Positions 8,078 through 16,758 are shown, counted from the first letter of the stretch. The stretch: DNA of 64,000 bases from Nocardioides speluncae (GCF_003121585.1 NZ_QEOO01000016.1:62001-126000); one strand, 5' to 3'. Translations and numbers: made by a program. The notes: a model not told the origin generated them from the letters alone.

Positions 8078-9114
8078 GCGCTTCTCCTTCCGGTGCGGCC
8101 GCTCGCGAGCAGCCAGAGCAGGAACGGCGCCCCGAGCGCGCCGGTGACGACGCCAACCGGGAAGTTGATGTCGAGGATGAGGTACTCGGCCGCGTAGTCC
8201 GCGGCCACCACGATCGCGGCGCCGACCAGGCCGGCGCCGAGCAGCGTGGTCCGGCCGGCGTTGAGGGCCCGCGAGATCGGTCCGGCCAGGAACGACACGA
8301 ACGCGATCGGGCCCGAGGCCGCCACGCCGACCGCGACCAGCACCACGCCGACCAGCAGCAGCGCGTCGGTACGGCGCGTGGTCACGCCGAGCCCGGCGGC
8401 GGCGTCCTCGCCGAGCTCGGTGATCCGCAGCGACCGCGCCAGCCAGGCCACGATCGGCGTCAGCACGATGAGCAACACGACCAGGACCCGGATCGTCGGC
8501 CAGTCGGCCTGATGCAGGCTGCCGGTCAGCCAGCGCAGCGCGAGCTGGGCGTCGAAGATGTCGGCCCGGGTGAACAGGTACTGGATCACCGAGTTCAGGG
8601 CGGCGGCCATGCCGACCCCGATCAGCACCAGCCGGTAGCCGGCCACACCGCCGGACACCAGCCGCACGATCGCGGCCGTACCGAGCGCCCCGAGGATCGC
8701 AGCCAGCGAGAGCCACCGGTTGTCGGTGACGTCGACCAGGATCAGCACCGCGACTGCCGCGGCGCTGGCGCCGACGCTGATCCCGATCACGTCCGGCGAG
8801 GCCAGCGGGTTGCGCAGGATGGTCTGGAAGATCGCACCACCGACCCCGAACGCCACCCCGACGAGGACGCCGAGCAGCGCCCGCGGCAGCTTGCTCTCCA
8901 GCAGGATGAAGCTCGCGCCGGGGATCTCGGTCCCGGTGACGATCCGGAAGAAGTCGGGGATCGTGATCGTGTAGTCGCCGAGCAGCACTCGCGCCACGAA
9001 CAGCAGGAACAGCAGCACGCTCAGCCCGCCGACGACCAGCCGGTGCCGGTTCAGCGGCCGCCGCCGCGCCCGGCGTACCACGTCGGTCGGAGTGGGTGCC
9101 TCGATGACGCTCAC
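8074..9114 (-). CDS. FecCD-type iron-siderophore ABC permease (FepG-like)
   Basis: 346 residues with about nine to ten hydrophobic segments. It contains family blocks ILRNPLASPDVIGISVGAS, the coupling-helix region, LGEDAAAGLG and a C-terminal INFPVGVVTGALGAPFLLWLL. An Arg-rich cytoplasmic N-terminus (RRARRRPLNRHR) precedes the first membrane segment. Together with the permease encoded just upstream it should form the heterodimeric channel of the importer. Both ends overlap neighbours by ATGA. Confidence 0.95.
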   Translation of the reverse strand: MSVIEAPTPTDVVRRARRRPLNRHRLVVGGLSVLLFLLFVARVLLGDYTITIPDFFRIVTGTEIPGASFILLESKLPRALLGVLVGVAFGVGGAIFQTILRNPLASPDVIGISVGASAAAVAVLILVDVTDNRWLSLAAILGALGTAAIVRLVSGGVAGYRLVLIGVGMAAALNSVIQYLFTRADIFDAQLALRWLTGSLHQADWPTIRVLVVLLIVLTPIVAWLARSLRITELGEDAAAGLGVTTRRTDALLLVGVVLVAVGVAASGPIAFVSFLAGPISRALNAGRTTLLGAGLVGAAIVVAADYAAEYLILDINFPVGVVTGALGAPFLLWLLASGRTGRRSA

Positions 9115-10133
9115 AGCGCCCCCAGCCGGCCGCGCCGGATCATCCAGAAGAAGATGGGTACGCCGATGACCGAGGTCATGATCCCGACCTGGACCTCGGC
9201 GGGCGGCAGCACCACCCGCCCGACCACGTCGGCAGCCAGGGTGAGGACCGCGCCGTACCCCATGCTGAACGGCAGGATCCGGGCGTAGTCGGAGCCGACC
9301 ACGATCCGCACCAGGTGCGGCACGATCAGGCCGACGAACGCGACCGGTCCGGCCAGCGCCGTTGCGCCCCCGGACAGCAGCACGATCGCGAGGCCGACGA
9401 TGAGCCGGTCCCGCGTCGTGTGCCGGCCCAGCCCGCGCGCCATGTCCTCGCCGAGGGTGAGCGTGTTGAGCACGCGCGCGCTCACCAGCGCCAGCGCGGC
9501 GCCGACCGCGAGCATCGGCGCCAGCGTGAGCAGCGGCGACCAGTAGCGGCCGCCGATGGTGCCGACCTGCCAGAGCCGGAACACCTCGAGCGTCTGCCGG
9601 TCGAGGAGGAGTACGGCGGAGGTCCAGCTGGTCAGTGCCGCGGTCATCGCCGCGCCGGCGATCGCGAGCTTGACCGGGGTGGCGCCGTCGCGGCCGAGCG
9701 AGGCGAGCATGTGCACGGCGACCGTGGCCACCGCAGCGCCGGCGAACGCGAACCAGAGGTACTGGTTCAGCTGCGAGGCGCCGAAGACGGTCAGCCCGAC
9801 CACCATCGCGAACGCGGCGCCGGCGTTCACGCCGAGGATGCCGGGGTCGGCGAGCGGGTTGCGAGTCAGGCCCTGCATGCAGGCGCCGGCCAGGCCGAGC
9901 GCGGCGCCGAGGGTGAGCCCGACAGCCGTGCGCGGCACCCGCGCCTCGACGATGCCGCTCATCGCGTCCGACCCGCTGAACAGCTCGAACGGCGAGACCA
10001 TCCGCGAGCCGACCAGTACCGAGGCCGCCGAGACGGCGACAACCGCCACGACCAAGGTCGCAGCGGCCGTCGCCGTCGAGGCCCGCCCAGAGAGCGGGAG
10101 TGACGCGGGCACTCGTTGTTCGGTGAGCGTCAC
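9111..10133 (-). CDS. FecCD-type iron-siderophore ABC permease (FepD-like)
   Basis: 340 residues, polytopic. Visible blocks include GACMQGLTRNPLADPGILGV, NAGAAFAM, LGEDMARGLG and VAFVGLIVPHLVRIVVGSD. It is the paralogue of the following permease and forms the other half of the channel. Its start overlaps the stop of the binding-protein gene by ATGA, which ties binding protein, channel and ATPase to one coupled operon. Confidence 0.95.
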   Translation of the reverse strand: MTLTEQRVPASLPLSGRASTATAAATLVVAVVAVSAASVLVGSRMVSPFELFSGSDAMSGIVEARVPRTAVGLTLGAALGLAGACMQGLTRNPLADPGILGVNAGAAFAMVVGLTVFGASQLNQYLWFAFAGAAVATVAVHMLASLGRDGATPVKLAIAGAAMTAALTSWTSAVLLLDRQTLEVFRLWQVGTIGGRYWSPLLTLAPMLAVGAALALVSARVLNTLTLGEDMARGLGRHTTRDRLIVGLAIVLLSGGATALAGPVAFVGLIVPHLVRIVVGSDYARILPFSMGYGAVLTLAADVVGRVVLPPAEVQVGIMTSVIGVPIFFWMIRRGRLGAL

Positions 10134-11176
10134 GAGCCCGTCGCGGCCTTCACGACGTTGGGAAGGAAGTGCTCGATCAGGTAGGGGATCGACAGCGGCG
10201 ACGGGTTGGTGATCGCCAGCCCGATGTGCTTGTCGGCCTCGCCGTACACGTTGCCCGACTTCAGGGCGGGGATCTGCCCGACCAGCTTGTCCTTCTTGAA
10301 GGTCTCCAGGTCGGTCGGCTGCTCGATGTAGGTGAGGAACACGTCGGACTCCAGCTCGCTGGACCGCTCGGCGGAGACCTGCGCGTAGTACGGGTCGGTG
10401 CCCTTGAGCTTCTCGGCGGCCGGCGCGGAGACCATCCCGAGCTCGGTCAGGATCCGGACCCGGTTGTCCTCGGCGAGGTAGATGCCGACCTGGGAGAGGT
10501 CCGCGGCGTTGAGGTAGGAGAAGAGCACCGACTTGCCCTGGATGTCAGGGTTGGCCGCCTTGGCCTCCTCGATCGCCTTGTTGGTGTCGGCCTCGACCTG
10601 GTCGGCCAGCTTGTTGCGGCCGAGCACCTGGCCGGCGATGTCCAGGCTGTCCTGCCACGAGGTCACCCAGATTGCACCCGGCGGAGCCACGGTCGGCGCG
10701 ATCTTGGTGAGCTTGGCGTAGTCCTGCTTGGTGATGCCGGAGTTGGCCGCGATGATCACGTCCGGGCTGAGCTTGGCGATCGCGTCGACGTCGAGGGCCT
10801 GGTCGTAGTTGAACCGGGTCGGCTGCTCGGCGTCGAGCTCCTTCAGCTCGGCGTCGAACCAGTCGGTCGAGCCCGCTGCGTTGCCGCCCCAGGTCAGCTT
10901 GACCGCGCCGACGGGGACCACGCCGAGCGCGAGGACGGCGTCCTGGTCGGTCCAGCTGACCGTGACGACGCGCTTCGGCTCCTCGGCGACGGTGGTCTCG
11001 CCGTACGAGTGCTTGATGGTGACGGGGAAGGCACCCTCCTCGGCCTGGGCGACCTCCTTCTGCTCCGGAGCCTCCTTGGCCTCGGTCGACCCGGTGCTGC
11101 AGCCGGCCAGGCTGGTCGCGGCGAGTACGGCGACGACTGCGGGCGTGGCCCAACGTGCGATGAAGCGCGGCTTCAT
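10130..11176 (-). CDS. Iron-siderophore substrate-binding lipoprotein (first of tandem pair)
   Basis: 348 residues, FepB/FhuD fold (periplasmic-binding protein 2 domain). Lipobox L-A-G-C with cysteine near residue 26 (TSLAGCSTGSTEAKE) predicts a membrane-anchored extracytoplasmic lipoprotein. Typical blocks are RVVTVSWTDQDAVLALGVVP and LSPDVIIAANSGI. It is closely related to the next gene upstream (shared signal-peptide end, STGSTEAKE linker and WGGN..GSTDWFD). It is joined to the permease gene by ATGA. Confidence 0.93.
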   Translation of the reverse strand: MKPRFIARWATPAVVAVLAATSLAGCSTGSTEAKEAPEQKEVAQAEEGAFPVTIKHSYGETTVAEEPKRVVTVSWTDQDAVLALGVVPVGAVKLTWGGNAAGSTDWFDAELKELDAEQPTRFNYDQALDVDAIAKLSPDVIIAANSGITKQDYAKLTKIAPTVAPPGAIWVTSWQDSLDIAGQVLGRNKLADQVEADTNKAIEEAKAANPDIQGKSVLFSYLNAADLSQVGIYLAEDNRVRILTELGMVSAPAAEKLKGTDPYYAQVSAERSSELESDVFLTYIEQPTDLETFKKDKLVGQIPALKSGNVYGEADKHIGLAITNPSPLSIPYLIEHFLPNVVKAATGS

Positions 11177-11228
11177 GGTTCCTCTTTCTGGTTTGTTCTT
11201 CGGGGAAGTAGGGCGGGAGCTGCCGGGT

Positions 11229-12284
11229 TCAGCCGGACTTCTTGGCGGCGGCCGCGATCTCCGGGATGACGTTGTCCATCGCCCAGGGCAGCGAGAGTGG
11301 GCTCGGCGCGGAGAGGGAGAGCATGGTGCGGGGGGCGCCGCCGGTCCACCAGGCGCCGCGGGTCACGGCCGGGATCTTGCTGATCAGCGCGTCGCCCTCG
11401 ACCTGCTTGATGTACTCGGCCTCGGTCGGCTCCTCGTACGGCATCAGGATCGCCACGTCCGAGGCCAGGGTGTCGGCCCGCTCGGCCGACACCGACTCGT
11501 AGAACGCCGTACTGTCACCGGCCATCTTCTTCACCACCGGCGCGTTGACCAGGCCGACCTGCTCCAGCACCTTCATCCGGGTGTCGTGCGAGGTGAGGTA
11601 GTCGATCTTGGAGAGGTCCGCGGTGCTAATGCCGGCGAAGAGAACGGTGGTACCGACCAGCTCCGGGTGGTCCTGCTGCGCCTGCGCGAGCACGTCCTGG
11701 GTCTTGGCCAGCTTCTCGGCAGCCAGCTTCGGGCGGCCCAGCGCCTGACCGATCAGCTTGAGCGAGTCCTGCCAGTCGGTGGTCCACGGCGCACCCGGGT
11801 AGGCCACGACCGGGGCGATCTTGCTGAGCTTGGCGTACTCCGCCTTCGTCACGCCGGAGTTGGCGGCCAGGATCAGGTCCGGGTCGAGCTTGGCGATGTC
11901 GTCGACCGGCGCAGCCGTTGAGCCGTCGTACTGGACAGGCGCCTCGCCGCCGATCCGCTCCAGCTCCTGGTCGAACCAGTCGGTGGAGCCGTTCTCGTTG
12001 CCGCCCCAGATCACCTTGTTGACGGCGACCGGAACCACGCCGAGCGCGAGCACGAAGTCCTGGTCGGACCAGCCGAGGGTGACCACCCGCTTCGGCTCCG
12101 CCTCGATCGTGGTCTCGCCGAACACGTGCTTGACCGTGGTCGGCAACGCCCCCTCCTCGGCCTTGCTGCCGCGCTCCGGCGCCGGCTGCTCCTTGGCCTC
12201 GGTGGAGCCGGTGCTGCAGCTGGTCAGCGAGGCGGTGAGTACGACGGCCGCACCGGCTGCTGCGAGGAAACGTGGGCGCCACAT
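11229..12284 (-). CDS. Iron-siderophore substrate-binding lipoprotein (second of tandem pair)
   Basis: 351 residues, first gene of the operon, 52 bp before its paralogue. Lipobox ends L-T-S-C (TASLTSCSTGSTEAKEQ). Shared blocks with the downstream copy include RVVTLGWSDQDFVLALGVVP and WGGNENGSTDWFD, while central and C-terminal ligand-facing parts differ. The pair therefore looks like a tandem duplication that may have split ligand range (inference). An IdeR/DtxR-type iron box lies about 33 bp upstream of the start. Confidence 0.93.
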   Translation of the reverse strand: MWRPRFLAAAGAAVVLTASLTSCSTGSTEAKEQPAPERGSKAEEGALPTTVKHVFGETTIEAEPKRVVTLGWSDQDFVLALGVVPVAVNKVIWGGNENGSTDWFDQELERIGGEAPVQYDGSTAAPVDDIAKLDPDLILAANSGVTKAEYAKLSKIAPVVAYPGAPWTTDWQDSLKLIGQALGRPKLAAEKLAKTQDVLAQAQQDHPELVGTTVLFAGISTADLSKIDYLTSHDTRMKVLEQVGLVNAPVVKKMAGDSTAFYESVSAERADTLASDVAILMPYEEPTEAEYIKQVEGDALISKIPAVTRGAWWTGGAPRTMLSLSAPSPLSLPWAMDNVIPEIAAAAKKSG

Positions 12285-12316
12285 GGCAGGGGCTCTTTTC
12301 GTGAGGGCAGGCTTAC

Positions 12317-12335
12317 TAAGGGCAGCCTAACCTCA
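12317..12335 (-). promoter_or_regulatory. IdeR/DtxR-type iron box upstream of the siderophore operon
   Basis: On the minus strand the sequence TGAGGTTAGGCTGCCCTTA matches the 19-bp IdeR consensus TTAGGTTAGGCTAACCTAA at 15 of 19 positions. It lies 33-51 bp upstream of the first operon ATG, where a repressor would block the promoter. Iron-replete repression is therefore expected. Confidence 0.8.
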
Positions 12336-12417
12336 CCTCACGCCAATTGCGCAAGCCAGGTGTGACCTAAATCCCTGGGCCAATGCGTTGCATCAGGTGC
12401 AGCTTGTCGTGGGGGTC

Positions 12418-12478
12418 GCTGACCCGGCTCTTGTTCGCATAGCTCGCTGCGCTCGTCGCAAACAACAGCCGGGTCAGC
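12418..12478. terminator. Hairpin 1 downstream of dcd
   Basis: Arms GCTGACCCGGCT (12418-12429) and AGCCGGGTCAGC (12467-12478) are perfect complements. After a C-C mismatch they are extended by TTGTT/AACAA. It follows a second hairpin nearer dcd and precedes the siderophore operon promoter, so it would insulate the two units. Confidence 0.55.
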
Positions 12479-12484
12479 TCCCTT

Positions 12485-12552
12485 CCAGAACTTTCAGCAC
12501 CCCGTGTAAGCGCGCGTTGCGCGCCTACACGCGGGTGCGGTGAAAGTTCTGG
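12485..12552. terminator. Hairpin 2 spanning the dcd stop codon
   Basis: Outer arms CCAGAACTTTCA (12485-12496) and TGAAAGTTCTGG (12541-12552), inner GCACCC/GGGTGC and GTGTA.../...TACAC with GCGCGC. The right arm lies inside the last codons of dcd (stop at 12525-12527), so the terminator structure and the coding end are interleaved. Confidence 0.55.
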
Positions 12553-13100
12553 AATGACCGCGAGGGCGTGGGGCCGCGCTGGCCCTGGTAGCGGGAGCCA
12601 TACTTCGCCGAGCCGTAGGGGTGCTCGGCCGGCGAGCTGAGCCGGAAAAAGCAGAGCTGGCCGATCTTCATGCCGGCCCAGAGCTTGATCGGCAGGTTCG
12701 CGACGTTGGCCAGCTCGAGGGTGACGTGCCCGGTGAAGCCCGGGTCGATGAAGCCGGCGGTGGAGTGGGTCAGCAGCCCGAGCCGGCCCAGCGACGACTT
12801 GCCCTCGAGCCGGGCCGCGATGTCGTCGGGCAGCCCGACCACCTCGTAGGTGGAGCCGAGCACGAACTCCCCCGGGTGCAGGATGAACGGCTCGTCGCCG
12901 TCCGGCTCCACCATCCGGGTCAGGTCGGGCTGGTCCTCGGCGGGGTCGATGTGGGGGTACTTGTGGTTCTCGAACACCCGGAAGAACCTGTCCAGCCGTA
13001 CGTCGATCGACGACGGCTGCACCATCTCCTTGTCGAACGGGTCGAGCGTGACCCGCCCGTCGGAGATCTCGGCCAGGATGTCGCGGTCTGACAGCAGCAC
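12525..13100 (-). CDS. dcd: dCTP deaminase
   Basis: 191 residues, the normal family length. Conserved blocks are [14 protein letters not shown] near residue 31, the substrate-site segment [20 protein letters not shown], and the C-terminal [18 protein letters not shown]. The enzyme deaminates dCTP in dTMP supply. Several actinobacterial members are bifunctional and also hydrolyse the product to dUMP; which type this is cannot be decided by eye. Monocistronic, with hairpins at and after the stop. Confidence 0.97.
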   Translation of the reverse strand: MLLSDRDILAEISDGRVTLDPFDKEMVQPSSIDVRLDRFFRVFENHKYPHIDPAEDQPDLTRMVEPDGDEPFILHPGEFVLGSTYEVVGLPDDIAARLEGKSSLGRLGLLTHSTAGFIDPGFTGHVTLELANVANLPIKLWAGMKIGQLCFFRLSSPAEHPYGSAKYGSRYQGQRGPTPSRSFQNFHRTRV

Positions 13101-13135
13101 GTCCGCAGGCTACCTCGCCAACCCGGCCGCCCCCA

Positions 13136-13384
13136 TCAGCCTGTCCGGCCGAGGTGCAGAACCTGGACCGTGACCGTCTGGTCGACGACCTCGTACAACA
13201 CCCGGTAGCGACCTACGTGGATCCGGAATCGGTCGACTCCCCGGGCGAACGCTCCGGACGGGCGCGGGTCCTCCGCGAGCAGGTCGGTCTCGTCAAAGAC
13301 CTGCGCGAGGCCCTCTCGGTCGTCGGCGAGATATCGATGCGCCGCGGCGAGCGCCTCGTCCGCCCAGACGACGTCGTAGCTCAC
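13136..13384 (-). CDS. RelE/ParE-family toxin
   Basis: 82 residues with the RelE/ParE topology: N-terminal strand (MSYDVVWADEA), two helices, then GVDRFRIHVGRYRVLYEVVD and VQVLHLGRTG. The R-x-R-I...GRYRVLYEV stretch is the family core and supplies basic residues typical of ribosome-dependent mRNA interferases of the RelE branch. Its ATG overlaps the antitoxin stop (ATGA), the usual antitoxin-first coupling. Whether it cleaves mRNA or targets gyrase cannot be told from sequence alone. Confidence 0.87.
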   Translation of the reverse strand: MSYDVVWADEALAAAHRYLADDREGLAQVFDETDLLAEDPRPSGAFARGVDRFRIHVGRYRVLYEVVDQTVTVQVLHLGRTG

Positions 13385-13632
13385 GCCTTATCAAGGCCGA
13401 GCGCGCGACGGGCGTCAGCCTGTGACACGTAGCGGACCTCGCCGAGCTGCTTGCGTAGCTCGTATCGCGCGATGGCCAGCGCATCTTCAAGGTCCTCGAT
13501 CCGACGTAGGTCATCGACGAGGTACAGGTGGATTGCCTCGCGCGCGATCTCCTGCTTGCTGCGCTTCTCGCTGCGGGCGCGCTCGCTCAAGAGATCGTCG
13601 TCGGCCTCGTCGAGTCGAAGGGTCATCGCCAT
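13381..13632 (-). CDS. Ribbon-helix-helix antitoxin
   Basis: 83 residues from ATG 13632 (MAMTLRLDEADDDLL). A GTG at 13662 would add ten residues but lies inside the operator-like repeat, so ATG is preferred. N-terminal strand MTLRL, helices with SERARSEKRSKQEIAREAIH, then a C-terminal toxin-wrapping part (IARYELRKQLGEVRYVSQAD). It should neutralise the RelE/ParE-like toxin encoded immediately downstream and repress the operon. Confidence 0.85.
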   Translation of the reverse strand: MAMTLRLDEADDDLLSERARSEKRSKQEIAREAIHLYLVDDLRRIEDLEDALAIARYELRKQLGEVRYVSQADARRALGLDKA

Positions 13633-13652
13633 GTCGCCGACGGTACCAGGCC

Positions 13653-13672
13653 GTGGTATCACGTGGTATCAC
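13653..13672 (-). promoter_or_regulatory. Tandem GTGGTATCAC repeat, likely toxin-antitoxin operator
   Basis: Two abutting 10-bp copies, GTGGTATCAC (13653-13662 and 13663-13672), each with complementary ends GTG/CAC. They lie 21-40 bp upstream of the antitoxin ATG. Ribbon-helix-helix antitoxins commonly bind tandem half-sites with this spacing. Confidence 0.6.
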
Positions 13673-13709
13673 TTTGGTGGGGCGCCGCGCCCGCCGCACA
13701 ATGGAGCCC

Positions 13710-14477
13710 ATGACATTCCACCGGTACGTCGCGCTCGGCGACTCCTTCACCGAGGGCGTGGGCGACCCGGACGCGGCGCGGCCGAACGGTCTGCGCGGCT
13801 GGGCGGACCGGGCCGCCGCCGTACTCGCGCAGCAGACCCCGGACTTCCGCTACGCCAACCTCGCGATCCGCGGCCGCAAGCTGGAGCCGATCCTCGACGA
13901 GCAGCTGGAGCCGGCGCTCGCCCAGCGGCCCGACCTGGTCACGATGTACGCCGGCGCCAACGACCTCATCCGGCCGTCGGTCGACATCGACCTGATCGTC
14001 GAGCGGTACGACGAGGCGGTCGGCCGGCTCATCGAGGCCGGGGCCACCGTGGTCCTGTTCACCGGGTTCGACCCGGGCGGCTCGGCAGTCTTCGGCAAGA
14101 CCCGGGGCCGGTTCGCGATCTACAACGAGCTGGTCCGCGAGGTCGCCGACCGCCGTGGAGCGACGCTGCTCGACTTCTGGCGGATGCGGGAGTACCGCGA
14201 CTGGCGGCTCTGGGACACCGACCGGATGCACATGAGCTCCGCGGGCCACCAGCAGATGGCGATCGCGGTCCTGGACACGCTCGGCGTACCCCACGACCTC
14301 AAGCCGCTGCCGGTGCCCGCCGCACCGCGGCCGAGCAAGCGTGAACAGCTGCGCGCCGACGCCAAGTGGGCCCGCGAGCACGCGCTGCCCTGGATGCACC
14401 GGCGGATCACCCGCCAGTCGTCGGGCGACACCGTCAGCCCACGCTGGCCGCAGCTGGCGCCGGTCCAGATCGACTGA
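13710..14477 (+). CDS. SGNH/GDSL hydrolase (cytoplasmic type)
   Basis: 255 residues from ATG 13710, chosen because GGAG lies four bases upstream; ATG 13701 in frame is the alternative. All SGNH blocks are present: GDSFTEG (nucleophile Ser), G in LAIRG, GANDL (Asn), and DRMHMSSAGH carrying the Asp-x-x-His pair. No signal peptide, so an intracellular esterase or lipase is likely; the substrate is unknown. A basic C-terminal extension (AKWAREHALPWMHRRITR) follows the domain. It is convergent with a second, secreted SGNH hydrolase. Confidence 0.9.
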   Translation: MTFHRYVALGDSFTEGVGDPDAARPNGLRGWADRAAAVLAQQTPDFRYANLAIRGRKLEPILDEQLEPALAQRPDLVTMYAGANDLIRPSVDIDLIVERYDEAVGRLIEAGATVVLFTGFDPGGSAVFGKTRGRFAIYNELVREVADRRGATLLDFWRMREYRDWRLWDTDRMHMSSAGHQQMAIAVLDTLGVPHDLKPLPVPAAPRPSKREQLRADAKWAREHALPWMHRRITRQSSGDTVSPRWPQLAPVQID

Positions 14478-14498
14478 GCCGGACCGGCGCCACGTCGG

Positions 14499-15350
14499 TC
14501 AGCCGACCAGACCGAGGAGCGCGGCTGCGGTGCCGTCGTGACCCGCGCGGTTGGCGTGGTACGGCGCCGCGATCGTGGTCGGCACCAGTCCCTCCATCCA
14601 GCGCTGCGAGGCCGGTGCGCAGATGTCGTGGCCAGCGAACAGCGCCTCGGAGTCGACGTAATCGAGACCGCGCTCGGCGGCGAGGTCGCGCAGGGTTTCG
14701 TTGAGCCGGGTGAAGACGCTCTGGATGTAGTCGGCGTCCTCGGGCCAGACCGGGTCGGTCCAGTAGCAGCCGCCCTTGCGGTAGTACTTGCCGTAGCCGA
14801 CCACGATGACCTCGGCGTCGGGCGACTTGGTCTCGATCGTGTCGAGCACGGTGGCCACGCTGGACCGCATCGTCGCGATCTTGGCGATGAACGGGTCCTT
14901 GCCGCCGGCGGCGGCGTACGCGACCGACTTGCAGGAGATGCCGAACGGCGGCGGGGTCCGCCAGCAGCCGGGCACGAACGTGCCGAGGCTGAGGTCGTTC
15001 GCGCCGATCGTGATCGTGACCAGGTCGGTGTCGGGCTTGAGTGCGTCGTACTGCGGCGCGTTGTAGCCGAACTGACGGCCGGCCATGTCGCCGGTGGTGG
15101 CGCCCGAGCAGCTGACGTCGGTGAGCCGGGCGCCGAGCGCGCGGGCTGTCACATTTGCCCAGTTGTTGGTCGAGCGCAGGCACGGCAGGTTGGGGTTCTG
15201 GTTCGGGATCAGTGGACCGGCCGCGGCCGAGTCACCGAGCGCGACGTAGTCGAGCGGGTCGGCGGCCTGGGCGGTGGCGGGCGAGACCACGAGGGCAGCG
15301 ACGGCGGTAGCAGCGGCCGCTGCGGAGATGAGTAGTCGGGGCGTAGGCAT
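14499..15350 (-). CDS. Secreted SGNH/GDSL hydrolase (lipase/esterase, SEST-like)
   Basis: 283 residues from ATG 15350, with GGAGG ten bases upstream. A Sec signal peptide of about 29 residues ends ATAQAADP. Catalytic blocks are GDSAAAG (Ser), SGATTGDM (Gly), GANDLSLG (Asn) and YHANRAGHDG (His). Four to six cysteines in the mature part (PCLRS, VSCSG, GCWRT, ISCKS, GCYW, DICAP) can form the disulfides seen in Streptomyces secreted esterases. The start region is divergent from the PucR-type regulator at 15462, and the two may share a regulatory region. Confidence 0.92.
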   Translation of the reverse strand: MPTPRLLISAAAAATAVAALVVSPATAQAADPLDYVALGDSAAAGPLIPNQNPNLPCLRSTNNWANVTARALGARLTDVSCSGATTGDMAGRQFGYNAPQYDALKPDTDLVTITIGANDLSLGTFVPGCWRTPPPFGISCKSVAYAAAGGKDPFIAKIATMRSSVATVLDTIETKSPDAEVIVVGYGKYYRKGGCYWTDPVWPEDADYIQSVFTRLNETLRDLAAERGLDYVDSEALFAGHDICAPASQRWMEGLVPTTIAAPYHANRAGHDGTAAALLGLVG

Positions 15351-15460
15351 CGTTTCGGGACCTCCCTCAAGGTTGCCGCTCAGCGTGCGCCGGGCACCGT
15401 CGGCAGATCCAGACACTCCGGACCACTTGGCGCAACTGGTGGGGACTGTTGGAATGGGCC

Positions 15461-15474
15461 TGTGACATCTCACA
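15461..15474. promoter_or_regulatory. TGTGA-N4-TCACA palindrome at the regulator start codon
   Basis: The sequence TGTGACATCTCACA overlaps the GTG start of the PucR-type gene. It resembles a Crp/GlxR site, but the spacer is four rather than six bases, so it is only a weak candidate operator. Confidence 0.3.
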
Positions 15475-16685
15475 ATGAGGAGCGCGACCTCGCCATCCGG
15501 ACCGTGGTCCGGCTCCTGGACCGATCGCGGGACGAGGTGATCGCCCAGATGCAGGCGACGATCCTCGCTGAGGTGCCGGTCTATACGACGCTCCCGGAGG
15601 AGCAGATGGCCGGGGAGATCCGGGAGATCACCGAGATCGGGCTGGCCGTGTTCGTGAAGTCGATCGCGGACCCGGACGTGGACCTGCGGGCGCTGCTCGC
15701 GCCGCTCGCCCCGTCGGCCGCCAAGCGGGCCGAGGAGGGCCTGCCGATGGCCGACGTACTCACGGCGTACTACGTCGGCGCGCGAGCGGCGCTGAACTTC
15801 CTCGCCGAACGCGCCGGGCCGGTAATCCTGCCCGCCGTCCTCGACCTGGCCGACAAGGTGATCAAGCTGCTCCAGACCGCGACCGCGATCGTCGCCGAAG
15901 GCTATGCGCACGAGCGGGAGCTGACCCTCGGCGAACAGCTCACCGCCCGGCTTCGACTCGGTACGGCGCTGGTCGAGGGGCACGCGCCGGAGCAGGTTCG
16001 AGAGGCGGCCAACCTGGCCGACGTGGCGCTGCCCCTCCAGTACGCCGTCGTCGCGGTCGCCATGGATGGCGCGAGCGGCGGCGCCGGCCGCACGCCTGAT
16101 CCGCGGGTGCAGGCGGCCCGCCGGCTGCGCAACGTACGCAGCGCCCTGGTCTCCGGCATCTCCGGCGAGCTGCTGTGGGTGCCGACCCATCGCGCGGCAC
16201 TGGTGCTGATCCCGCTGGCGGGACAGTGGTCGGCGCTGATCGAAGGCCTGCAGCGGCTGTTCGCCGGGCTCGACGAGCCCGTGGTCGCCGGGGCGGTCGT
16301 GGCAGGGCCGCTCCAGGTCTCCGAGGCGGTCGCCACCGCCCTCGACGTCCGCGAGCTCGCCCAGCGGCTCGGCCGGCCCGCAGGTTGCTACCAGCTCGGC
16401 GATGTCGCCTTCGAGTACCAGATCTCTCGTCCCGGCCCGGCCCGCGACGCACTGGCCGAGGTGCTCGCACCGCTAGCCGACGACGAGCGGCTGCGGGAGA
16501 CCCTCGAGGCGTTCGTGGTCGAGGACCGGCACCGCCAGCGGACCGCCCGGCGCCTCGGCGTACACCCGAACACCGTGGACAACCGGCTGCGCCGGATCAC
16601 CACCCTGACCAGCCTCGACCCGCTGCGCCCACAGGACCTCAGCAAGCTGGTCGCCGGCCTGGCCGCCACCGCGCTGAGCGGCTGA
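15462..16685 (+). CDS. PucR/CdaR-type transcriptional regulator
   Basis: 407 residues. The N-terminal half resembles the RsbT co-antagonist (RsbRD) fold, an all-helical sensor (EVPVYTTLPEEQMAGEIREI, LTAYYVGARAALNF). The middle is a GGDEF-like CdaR segment. The C-terminus is a PucR HTH with RQRTARRLGVHPNTVDNRLR. Start GTG 15462 is used because the nearby ATG is out of frame. The divergent secreted hydrolase at 14499-15350 is a plausible target (inference). The domain layout is the same as that of the regulator at 46305. Confidence 0.88.
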   Translation: MTSHNEERDLAIRTVVRLLDRSRDEVIAQMQATILAEVPVYTTLPEEQMAGEIREITEIGLAVFVKSIADPDVDLRALLAPLAPSAAKRAEEGLPMADVLTAYYVGARAALNFLAERAGPVILPAVLDLADKVIKLLQTATAIVAEGYAHERELTLGEQLTARLRLGTALVEGHAPEQVREAANLADVALPLQYAVVAVAMDGASGGAGRTPDPRVQAARRLRNVRSALVSGISGELLWVPTHRAALVLIPLAGQWSALIEGLQRLFAGLDEPVVAGAVVAGPLQVSEAVATALDVRELAQRLGRPAGCYQLGDVAFEYQISRPGPARDALAEVLAPLADDERLRETLEAFVVEDRHRQRTARRLGVHPNTVDNRLRRITTLTSLDPLRPQDLSKLVAGLAATALSG

Positions 16686-16758
16686 GCGGCTGAGCCGAAG
16701 CCGAAGCTGAAAACCGGGCGCTGGTCCGCCGTGGCCATGGGGTAATCTGTGCCCGCCT

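Noticed and set aside
12366..12552. Hairpins between dcd and the siderophore operon as a riboswitch
   Set aside because: They lie at the dcd 3' end and upstream of the iron box, so they would not be in the operon mRNA.
15461..15474. TGTGACATCTCACA as a Crp/GlxR site
   Set aside because: Half-sites match but the spacer is four instead of six bases; kept only as a weak candidate.
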